5,559 bases of DNA from the NCBI GenBank assembly GCA_031278675.1, contig JAITJY010000259.1, positions 1 to 5,559 on the forward strand, given 5' to 3'. The position numbers and the translations under genes are program-made. Source of the DNA: Bifidobacteriaceae bacterium (GTDB taxonomy: Bacteria; Actinomycetota; Actinomycetes; Actinomycetales; WQXJ01). The notes beneath the pieces are model-generated. The model saw only the letters and a program-made list of their open reading frames with translations. It was not told the DNA's origin and made no database searches. Shown one piece after another: positions 1-5,559 of the stretch. Position 1 is the first letter of the stretch, and each line of letters starts with the position of its first letter.

Positions 1-3000
1 GGCCGCGCGCCGGTCATGGGCCAGCGCCTCAAACCGGTAGAGCACAGGAACCACCACCAAAGTGAGAATGGTAGATGTCACCAACCCGCCGATCACCACC
101 AACGCCAGCGGTTTCGAGATGAAGGACCCGCCGCCGCCGGTCAACCCCAACGCCATCGGGATGAGGGCAAACACTGTGGCAGCAGCGGTCATCAAAATGG
201 GTCGCAGCCGTTTGCGTGCGCCTTCGGCGATCGCCTCATCCAGGGCCCGGCCGGCCCGCCGGTACTGGTTGATCAGGTCAATTAGCACAATCGCGTTCGC
301 TACCACTATCCCGACCAGCAACAGCATCCCGATAAACGCGGGCACGCCCAGGGGCGTGCCCGTCACCAGGAGCGCAGCCAAGGCCCCGGTCGCAGCGAAC
401 GGGATCGAGATCAGCAAAATGAACGGCTGGATCAACGAACCGAAGGTCGCGACCATGATGATGAACACAATCATCACAGCAATCCCCAGCGCCAGCCCCA
501 GGTCGCCGAAAGCAGATGTCATCTCGGCGGTCGCACCGGCCACAGCCACGCTCACCCCTGCGGGGAGTTCCATCGCGTCGATCTTGTCGGTCAGTGCGCC
601 GGAGACTCCGCCCAGGTCTTGGCTTTCCGGCGTGACATAGACGGTGGCGGCCCGTTCGCCATCCACCCGGACCAGGCTGACCGGTCCTGCGGTGACCTCG
701 ACTGTGGCAATATCAGCCAAGGTGATCGGCCCGGCCGGCCCTGCGGCCAGCGGCAACGCTTCAAGTGTAGCTAGATCGGTGGCCGGCTCAGCTAGCTGCA
801 ACAACACTGGCACCTGGCCGTCATCGGCGTTCAGGGTCCCAATCTGGGCGGGCACCATCAGGCTGCGGACCAGCCCATCGACGGCGGTTTCACTCAACCC
901 CAAGGCGTTTGCCTTGACCCGGTCCACGGTGATCTGGACGCGGGGCTGATCTTCTGCGAGAGAGTTTGTGACCTCGGCGACCCCGTCCACGTCGCGGGCG
1001 GCGGCTGCTACCTGGGCGGCGGCATCGTTCAACGAATCCAAGTCGGTGGCCCGGACCTCCAACTCGATGGCTGTCGAACCCATCATGGTGCTTTCGCCGC
1101 CGGCGACGGAGGTCTCTTTGACGGCGGGGCCGTCGAGGGCGACCAGGGCGGTGCGGACCCGCGCCTCCAACTCGGTCGCGTCGGCGTCATCCGCCAGTGT
1201 CAAGTAGTACGTAGAGGTCGGCTCTGCTGTCAAGGAGAACCCCATCGCTGAGCCGCCTACCATGGCAGTCACGTCGGCGATCCCCTCGACTCGCCCGGCC
1301 GCCGCCTCGGTCACGCGCGACTGATCATCTTGCACCGCGAGCGACGTGCCCGCTTTGAACGTCTGGGTCACCGTCAGCTGGTTGCCGCCCATTTCGCCCA
1401 GGAAGTTGGTCTCCAGGGTTGGCACCAGTGCCCCCGTCCCGCCGAGCACCAGCACCGCGACCACCAGCGTAATCACCGGATGACGCAGCACGCCACGCAG
1501 TGTTGGTAGATACAGCCGTTGCCAGAACGAGCGCCGCTCCTTCACCTCCGCCTCCGCCCGCTGCGCCGCCTGATCCGCCTCGTCGATCGAGACCGGCGCC
1601 CGCACAAACCAATACGCCAGCACCGGCACAATGGTCAGCGCCACCGCCAGCGACGCGAACAGCGCCAGCGCCACCGTCAGCCCGAACGGCCGGAACAGTT
1701 CGCCCACCATCCCACCTGTGAACGCTAACGGGACAAACACGGCCGCCGTACAAAACGTGGACGATGCCACCGCCCCGCCCACTTCCCGCACCGCCCGCAC
1801 TATCGCTTCCCGTTTGCGTTCCCCGTAGGACAGATGGCGTTTAATGTTTTCGATCACCACAATCGAATCGTCAACGACCCGCCCAATTGCTATTGTGACC
1901 GCGCCGAGCGTCAGAATGTTGAGAGTTTCCCCGGTCCAGGCCATCGCAATGAACGCCATCAGCAGCGACAGTGGGATTGAGACCGCCGAGACCAGAGTTG
2001 CCCGCACCGACAACAAGAAAACCAGGATCACAATCACCGCGAAGCCGAGCCCCAGGAGCCCTTCTTCGAGCAACCCGTCGATCGAGTTTTCAATGAACGG
2101 CGCCTGGTCGAAGACCACCGACGCCGCCAGCCCGTCCTGCGCCAGCGAGTCTTCCAGTTCGCTGATCACGTCTTGCACCGCGTGCGAGACCTCGACCGTG
2201 TTCCCCGCCGGCGTCTTGGTCACCGAGATCGAAACCGCCGTCCGCCCGTCGATTCGCATATAGGCGCTCGCCGGCTCCGGCTCCTCAATCACGTCCGCCA
2301 CATCGCCCAGCGTCACCGCCCCGCCGCCGATGCCGTCCGCCCCGGTCCCAGCCCCAGCGCCGGCTGCGGCGGCGCCGAGGGGCAGATCTTTTAGCTGCTC
2401 AACTGTGGCGACCCGTTGGCCGGCTTGGACGGTAAGTGTGAGGTCGGCATCGTCCACTTCGCCTGCCGGAATCATCAAACCGTTGTCCGCCAAAACGCTG
2501 CTGACCTGCGCCAAAGTGACGCCCAAGGCGGCTAGCTTGGCCTGGTCCGGGATGATGGTGACCTGGAGCGGGGAAAACCCGGAAACCGCAGCGGTGCGCA
2601 CCCCGTCGAGGCGGCTGAGGCGCGGCTCCAACACGTCGTTGACCATGCGGTCCAAGGCGTCCGCGTCTTCGCCGCTGACGCCTATCGCGACCACGGGGAA
2701 ATCATCCATCGAACCGGTCATGACCGTGATCTCAACCTCGCTAGGCAACTGGCGTTGCAAACGGCTGAGCGCGGTCAAGAGTTTCTGGTTCGCCGTATCC
2801 ATATTTGTGCCGTAGCGGAACGCAACAACCGAAATCAGCGCCGAGTTGGTCGAATTAGTAGTGACCGTCTCCACTCCCGGGACCGATTGGATAGCGCCCT
2901 CGACCGGTGCGGCCAACTGCTCTTCGATCAAGTCGCTGGCGACCCCCGGGTTTGTGGCCGTAACCAGCGCGTAGGGAATCTCGATCGACGGGATCATTTC

Positions 3001-3105
3001 CTGTTTCAACGCGGTCAGCGAGAACACACCGCCCACCAAGATGGCAATCGATACCAAGGCGACAACCGCCCTATTCCGCAACGAAAGCTGTGTCAGCCGA
3101 AACAT
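1..3105 (-). CDS. RND-family efflux permease (SwrC/AcrB-like), 3' end cut by window edge
   Basis: This is a proton-driven inner-membrane exporter of the resistance-nodulation-division family; the substrate cannot be told from sequence. I translated 1035 codons with no stop or frameshift. The layout is that of the family: TM1 at about 13-31, a large extracytoplasmic loop, TM2-TM6 at about 345-499, a cytoplasmic linker at about 500-537, TM7 at about 539-560, a second large loop, and TM8-TM12 at about 868-1022. TM4 carries the paired proton-relay aspartates, D412-D413, in GRVVDDSIVVIEN. TM11 has RLRPILMT, with R966 and T973 matching AcrB R971 and T978. TM10 reads GIVVANAIVLID, so A936 sits where AcrB has K940. 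AcrB has about 1049 residues, so only the tail is probably missing. A Gly/Ala-rich stretch at about 249-262 lies in the first loop. ATG at 3105 is the likely start because an in-frame TGA lies only five codons upstream (3118-3120). The TM10 motif resembles Gram-positive SwrC types more than AcrB. Family assignment is very secure. Confidence 0.95.
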   Translation of the reverse strand, partial: MFRLTQLSLRNRAVVALVSIAILVGGVFSLTALKQEMIPSIEIPYALVTATNPGVASDLIEEQLAAPVEGAIQSVPGVETVTTNSTNSALISVVAFRYGTNMDTANQKLLTALSRLQRQLPSEVEITVMTGSMDDFPVVAIGVSGEDADALDRMVNDVLEPRLSRLDGVRTAAVSGFSPLQVTIIPDQAKLAALGVTLAQVSSVLADNGLMIPAGEVDDADLTLTVQAGQRVATVEQLKDLPLGAAAAGAGAGTGADGIGGGAVTLGDVADVIEEPEPASAYMRIDGRTAVSISVTKTPAGNTVEVSHAVQDVISELEDSLAQDGLAASVVFDQAPFIENSIDGLLEEGLLGLGFAVIVILVFLLSVRATLVSAVSIPLSLLMAFIAMAWTGETLNILTLGAVTIAIGRVVDDSIVVIENIKRHLSYGERKREAIVRAVREVGGAVASSTFCTAAVFVPLAFTGGMVGELFRPFGLTVALALFASLAVALTIVPVLAYWFVRAPVSIDEADQAAQRAEAEVKERRSFWQRLYLPTLRGVLRHPVITLVVAVLVLGGTGALVPTLETNFLGEMGGNQLTVTQTFKAGTSLAVQDDQSRVTEAAAGRVEGIADVTAMVGGSAMGFSLTAEPTSTYYLTLADDADATELEARVRTALVALDGPAVKETSVAGGESTMMGSTAIELEVRATDLDSLNDAAAQVAAAARDVDGVAEVTNSLAEDQPRVQITVDRVKANALGLSETAVDGLVRSLMVPAQIGTLNADDGQVPVLLQLAEPATDLATLEALPLAAGPAGPITLADIATVEVTAGPVSLVRVDGERAATVYVTPESQDLGGVSGALTDKIDAMELPAGVSVAVAGATAEMTSAFGDLGLALGIAVMIVFIIMVATFGSLIQPFILLISIPFAATGALAALLVTGTPLGVPAFIGMLLLVGIVVANAIVLIDLINQYRRAGRALDEAIAEGARKRLRPILMTAAATVFALIPMALGLTGGGGSFISKPLALVVIGGLVTSTILTLVVVPVLYRFEALAHDRRAA

Positions 3106-3113
3106 CAAAGGGG

Positions 3114-3119
3114 CCTTTC
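3114..3119 (-). promoter_or_regulatory. Shine-Dalgarno for the RND gene
   Basis: Read on the minus strand, GAAAGG lies 8 nt before the ATG at 3105. This supports that start over the in-frame TTG just before it. The same bases form a short inverted repeat with the sequence next to the start codon (AAAGG at 3107-3111 and CCTTT at 3114-3118). A weak hairpin could therefore mask the site, but the loop is very small and I put little weight on it. Confidence 0.6.
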
Positions 3120-3216
3120 ATCATTGATCATTTGTGGGATCGCATGCGCAAGCCAGCATAGACCCCGAACCCTTAAGGCCTGCGATAGAACCGGCTCCCC
3201 AGTGAATCTGCCAGTA

Positions 3217-3232
3217 GCCGCCAGTCGGCGGC
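3217..3232. terminator. Perfect 6-bp hairpin, possible weak terminator
   Basis: GCCGCC, a 4-nt loop, then GGCGGC makes a perfect GC stem. It lies about 245 nt past the murT stop and about 110 nt before the RND start, where a murT terminator could be. There is no T-run after it on either strand, so it is not a standard intrinsic terminator. It could equally be chance in GC-rich DNA. Confidence 0.25.
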
Positions 3233-3249
3233 CTGTTGAAGCGTTTCGC

Positions 3250-3458
3250 TCCGGCGCGGGGCGGGGCGTGCGGGACCGGGCGGGACGGGGCCGGGGCGGC
3301 GCGGGGCGCGTGCCCGGGTTCTCCGCGCGAGGCGTACGGGGCCGGGGCGGGGCGTGCGGGGCCGGGCGGGGCCGGGCGGCGCGGGGCGCGTGCCCGCGTT
3401 CTCCGCGCGGGGGCGTGCGGGGGCGGGGCGGCGCAGGTCAACGCAGGGCGGGGCGGGT
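3250..3458. repeat. G-rich, internally duplicated low-complexity block
   Basis: In the 100 bases 3261-3360 I count 60 G, 29 C, 7 T and 4 A on the plus strand: 89% GC with a 2:1 G over C skew. A 36-bp segment at 3294-3329 recurs at 3374-3409 with a single mismatch, 80 bp apart. Related pieces around GGCGTGCGGG appear near 3265, 3331, 3351 and 3412, so the block looks like imperfect tandem copies of roughly 80-86 bp. Many runs of three or four G lie close together on the plus strand, which would allow G-quadruplexes there and gives a C-rich transcript if murT is read through. It fills most of the gap after murT. Function is unknown; replication slippage of a GC-rich seed is a plausible origin. 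Confidence 0.8.
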
Positions 3459-3476
3459 CCAGCCCCGGGAGCGGCG

Positions 3477-4733
3477 TCAGGCGGGGACCAGTCGCGCCCG
3501 GAGTTCTTGAAAGGCCGTGTAGTTGGCCACAATGTCCAGGGCTTGCCCGGGCGCAGTGGCCGCAGCGGCGGCCAGGGGATCGGCGCTGACCCCAACCACA
3601 TTCAGGCCAGCGGTGTCCAGGCGGACCGCCATGTCGAAACGACGCTCACCAGCTACCCAACAAGGCCGGCCGGCCCACTCCTCGAACGCCACATCCCAGA
3701 TCCACGACGGATCACGGCCGTCCGCGCCACGCGCGTTCAGCACTGTGACTAACAGCGCCGACGAAGTGCTGACCAAACCCATCATCTCGGTCCAACTGGC
3801 CGGGTTCTTACCCAACAACAACCGGATCTCGTGGCCCCCGGTGCTGGTCCGCACATAGCGTCCATCAACATCGGTCACTTCGGCGAACGCATTCAGTGCG
3901 GTTTCAGCCGGGACACCCCGGCTCGCGAGCGCCGCTAAGGCGATCGCGGCGTTGGCCACATTGAACCGGCCAGGCAAAGCCAACTGCGGGCGGACGCGAC
4001 CCTTAGGGGTAGCTATATAGACGGCATCGGGCGTGATATACCAATCTGTATTTGGCCTGGTCAAAGCGCAATTATCGCAGGCCCAACGGCCGTCCGTGCG
4101 GCCGAGCGGCGCTCCACAGTTGGGGCATAGCGCCGAATCCGCAGTCCACCACTGGCCACAACCGACCCAGGTGACGCGGGGGGCGGCGAGGGCGGCCCAG
4201 GCCACCATCGGGTCGTCGGCGTTGGCAACCACCTCGGTCGCCTCGCTGAGCCCGGCCGCCATCGCCCGCCACTTGCCGGCGAGCATGTTGACCTCGCTGC
4301 CGCGGTCCAGTTGGTCGCGGGTCAGGTTCATCAGCACCAGTTGGCTGGCGTTGGTGGCGGCGGCCAAGGCAGGCAGGTGGGCTTCGTCGATCTCGAGGGC
4401 GGCGAACTGCGCGCCCGGGGCTGCGGCGAGCGCCGTCACCACTCCGGGCGCCATGTTCGCACCCGTCGCGTTGTGGGCCACAGCGCCTTGCGTGCGCAGC
4501 GCCTCAGCGATCATCCGGGTGGTGGTCGATTTCCCGTTGGTCGCACTGACCGCCGTGACCTGCATCGGCGCGGCAAGCCGGGTGATCAGGCCGGGATCGG
4601 CCGCCAGCATGACTCGTCCGCCCACTACCTGCCCCCGCCCGCGTCCCAGCGCCCGCGATGCGGCGCCCGCCGCTCGCCCCGCGACGATGGCGACCTTGGA
4701 CCGCAGGGGAAGAGCATTAGCTACCACGTCCAC
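3477..4733 (-). CDS. murT: MurT, Mur-ligase-like subunit of lipid II isoglutaminyl synthase
   Basis: With GatD, MurT amidates the alpha-carboxyl of D-Glu in the lipid II stem peptide, using ATP and glutamine-derived ammonia, in the cytoplasm. The 418 residues match the usual MurT length and order. The ATP loop SATNGKSTTT is at 63-72, then NATGANM at 88-94, EIDEAHLP at 114-121 and NLTRDQLDR at 136-144. A zinc-ribbon-like Cys4 set follows (C203, C206, C219, C222), then GRFNVANAA at 255-263, DGRY at 290-293 and LLLGKNPASW at 305-314. The C-terminal MurT domain (DUF1727) has DPSWIWD at 341-347 and ends with NYTAFQELR. In studied pairs an Asp of this domain completes the GatD Cys-His triad; D341 or D347 is the candidate. 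GTG at 4733 is the most upstream in-frame start. GTG at 4727 (416 residues) is better spaced, 9 nt, from a short AGG at 4737-4739. No gatD follows. Confidence 0.95.
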   Translation of the reverse strand: MDVVANALPLRSKVAIVAGRAAGAASRALGRGRGQVVGGRVMLAADPGLITRLAAPMQVTAVSATNGKSTTTRMIAEALRTQGAVAHNATGANMAPGVVTALAAAPGAQFAALEIDEAHLPALAAATNASQLVLMNLTRDQLDRGSEVNMLAGKWRAMAAGLSEATEVVANADDPMVAWAALAAPRVTWVGCGQWWTADSALCPNCGAPLGRTDGRWACDNCALTRPNTDWYITPDAVYIATPKGRVRPQLALPGRFNVANAAIALAALASRGVPAETALNAFAEVTDVDGRYVRTSTGGHEIRLLLGKNPASWTEMMGLVSTSSALLVTVLNARGADGRDPSWIWDVAFEEWAGRPCWVAGERRFDMAVRLDTAGLNVVGVSADPLAAAAATAPGQALDIVANYTAFQELRARLVPA

Positions 4734-4744
4734 AAGCCTGCCAT
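4721..4744 (-). CDS. Possible 7-codon leader ORF overlapping the murT start
   Basis: An ATG at 4744 opens the reading frame MAGLWTW and stops at TAG (4721-4723). It is preceded by the best ribosome-binding site in the gap. It runs out of frame through both candidate murT GTG starts, so a ribosome ending here would be beside them and could reinitiate. That would fit translational coupling of murT, whose own ribosome site is poor. It may also be accidental, or mark a sequencing indel that hides the real murT start. Confidence 0.3.
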   Translation of the reverse strand: MAGLWTW

Positions 4745-4751
4745 GTGCGGC

Positions 4752-4756
4752 CCTCC
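4752..4756 (-). promoter_or_regulatory. Strong Shine-Dalgarno serving ATG 4744, not the murT GTG
   Basis: On the minus strand GGAGG sits 7 nt before ATG 4744, which is ideal spacing. It is 18 nt from GTG 4733 and 24 nt from GTG 4727, too far for normal initiation there. This mismatch is what makes the murT start uncertain. Confidence 0.5.
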
Positions 4757-4781
4757 GGTGCGCAACCCCAGCGGCGCGTGC

Positions 4782-4864
4782 CGGATCGAGTCAGCCTGGG
4801 CGGCCCGCGTGCCGACCGGATCAGGGCCAGGCCCGGGCGGATCGAGTCAGCCTGGGCGGCCCGC
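4782..4864. repeat. Exact 27-bp direct repeat, two copies, 56-bp period
   Basis: The copies lie at 4782-4808 and 4838-4864 and are identical over 27 bases, beginning CGGATCGAGTCAG and ending GGGCGGCCCGC. The 29 bases between them hold a third partial piece (CCGGATCAGG) and a CCCGGG palindrome. Both copies are inside the gap between the CHAT gene and murT, and the right copy ends 3 bp from the CHAT stop codon. They may be a local duplication, a pair of protein-binding sites, or remnants of a dispersed intergenic repeat. Nothing in the sequence decides between these. Confidence 0.85.
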
Positions 4865-4867
4865 TTG

Positions 4868-5559
4868 TTACGGGAACCGGACCGTCGAGTGGGTGAGCCC
4901 AGCCCACGTGTGCGGCGCGGCGCCGGCACTGAGCGCATCAGCTTGGGCGAGCCACAGCGCCGTCGCCGGGTCGGCCCCCAACAGAGCAGGGTAGAGCTGG
5001 GTCAACAACCGGGACGTGGGATGGGGTGGCGCATCCGGGAGCGGGTAAGCCCCGCCAATGATGTGTCCCGCCCCGCGCGCATGCGCTATCCGCGGCAATG
5101 CGAACGGCTCCGCCTCGGCCGCGACCCGCGCGGACCAGCTGGCCGCGATCACCAACTTGTCAGGCAGGTCCAGCCCAATCAGCTCCGCTGCCCCCAGGTT
5201 CATCTTTTCGGTCAGGTACACGCCGCGGCTCAGCCCACTGCCCGCATTCCCGTAAATCGACGCGATCGCGGCGTCCGCTCCGCTCAGCGCCCCGAGGAAC
5301 TCCTCTGCCGTCCGCGCCAGCGCCGCCTGCCCAAAGACCGCCCCGGCCATGGCCCGCTCAGCGCTCGTACCAGCGGTAACGCCAGGTCCCGGCCACGGTA
5401 TCCAAGCCGTCACCCGCAAGGGCCGGCCGCCGCCCAGCCCCCGCCCAATCCCGTCTCCCCACGCAGTTCCCCCCGTGCCGCCAAGGCTCCCAGCCGCCGG
5501 AACCGGGGCGGAGCCCGTGCTGGGCGCCGCTCCACCAAACGCCGGTTCGCCAAACCCCG
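4868..5559 (-). CDS. CHAT-domain protein, C-terminal part, catalytic residues apparently lost
   Basis: The frame is open from the right window edge to TAA at 4868-4870, giving 229 visible residues (numbered from the edge); the start is outside. Residues 1-46 are a Gly/Ala/Pro-rich linker. From about 47 the pattern fits the C-terminal half of the CHAT (caspase HetF-associated with TPRs) domain: a strand and EAxxxA-like helix (RVTAWIPWPG, then SAERAMAGAV), SIYGNAG at 100-106, AAELIGLDLP at 123-132, LVIAASWSA at 135-143, and HARGAGHIIGGAYPLPD at 159-175. RLLTQLYPALL and DPATALWLAQ follow, then HTWAGL. CHAT proteases have HG in the first core motif and SAC in the second. Here these align with Y102-G103 and with W141 in place of Cys, so peptidase activity is doubtful. 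Related proteins often carry N-terminal TPRs, which cannot be seen here. The assignment is by pattern only; the fold is likely, the function unknown. Confidence 0.7.
   Translation of the reverse strand, partial: GFGEPAFGGAAPSTGSAPVPAAGSLGGTGGTAWGDGIGRGLGGGRPLRVTAWIPWPGPGVTAGTSAERAMAGAVFGQAALARTAEEFLGALSGADAAIASIYGNAGSGLSRGVYLTEKMNLGAAELIGLDLPDKLVIAASWSARVAAEAEPFALPRIAHARGAGHIIGGAYPLPDAPPHPTSRLLTQLYPALLGADPATALWLAQADALSAGAAPHTWAGLTHSTVRFP

Larger units (their letters stand above)
3106..3249. other. Leader and spacer upstream of the RND gene
   Basis: No gene is seen here. Base composition is much less GC-rich than the block to its right, as expected for a stretch holding the RND promoter and 5' leader. 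I could not pick a -35/-10 pair with confidence. A TGATCA palindrome lies close to the start region, and a 6-bp hairpin is described separately. Open frames that cross this stretch translate to low-complexity Pro/Arg/Ala protein and are not credible. Confidence 0.5.

Noticed and set aside
1325..1753. Minus-strand 142-codon frame inside the RND gene
   Set aside because: It is an out-of-frame Gly/Arg/Ala-rich translation; the RND frame runs through this stretch without a break.
62..2815. Several plus-strand open frames of 79-192 codons opposite the RND gene
   Set aside because: They are antisense shadows of a GC-rich gene. Their translations are low-complexity and match no family, while the minus strand encodes a complete RND layout across the same bases.
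3121..3200. A promoter for the RND gene (TTGCGC or TCTATG-like boxes)
   Set aside because: I found no pair with acceptable spacing, so naming boxes would be a guess.
3250..3458. A CRISPR array
   Set aside because: The repeated units are directly adjoining low-complexity DNA with no unique spacers of regular length, and no cas gene is near.
3106..3476. A degraded gatD after murT
   Set aside because: The gap is about half a gatD in length, and no frame shows a glutamine amidotransferase Cys or His motif.
3121..3601. Minus-strand frames of 106 and 142 codons and plus-strand frames covering the G-rich block
   Set aside because: Their protein is Pro/Arg/Ala or Gly/Arg low-complexity read from the repeats, and they overlap the murT end or cover non-coding DNA.
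4721..4744. A tryptophan attenuator leader
   Set aside because: Two Trp codons in seven is suggestive, but no trp gene follows and I see no pair of alternative hairpins with a terminator.
4033..4896. Plus-strand 287-codon frame opposite murT
   Set aside because: murT is clearly coded on the other strand with family motifs throughout; this frame has none.

Overview
The window is GC-rich DNA with every recognisable gene on the minus strand, so the genes are read from high to low coordinates. The host is probably a high-GC Gram-positive bacterium (Actinomycetota). This is inferred from the base composition, GTG start use, and a MurT-type lipid II amidation gene whose motifs (NGKSTTTRM, NLxRDQLDR, NYTAF) look actinobacterial. 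No species can be named.

Layout in reading direction: (1) 5559-4868, the 3' end of a gene for a CHAT-fold (caspase-like) protein; its 5' part lies outside the window, and both catalytic positions of the peptidase look substituted. (2) 4867-4734, a 134-bp gap with an exact 27-bp direct repeat in two copies 56 bp apart, then a strong Shine-Dalgarno in front of a 7-codon mini-ORF that overlaps the next gene's start. (3) 4733-3477, murT, the Mur-ligase-like subunit of the MurT-GatD lipid II isoglutaminyl synthase. (4) 3476-3106, a 371-bp non-coding gap dominated by a very G-rich (+ strand), internally duplicated block and ending in a more ordinary leader. (5) 3105-1, a large RND-family efflux permease (SwrC/AcrB-like); 1035 codons are visible and the stop lies beyond the left edge.

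The three proteins do not form an obvious single pathway. MurT acts on cell-wall precursor, the RND protein is a membrane exporter, and the CHAT protein may be a scaffold or a degenerate peptidase. The oddest points are the absence of gatD next to murT, where the G-rich repeat block sits instead; the loss of the CHAT His-Cys dyad; the overlapping mini-ORF at the murT start; and an RND proton-relay site with Ala where AcrB has Lys. I found no convincing evidence of a complete new system.
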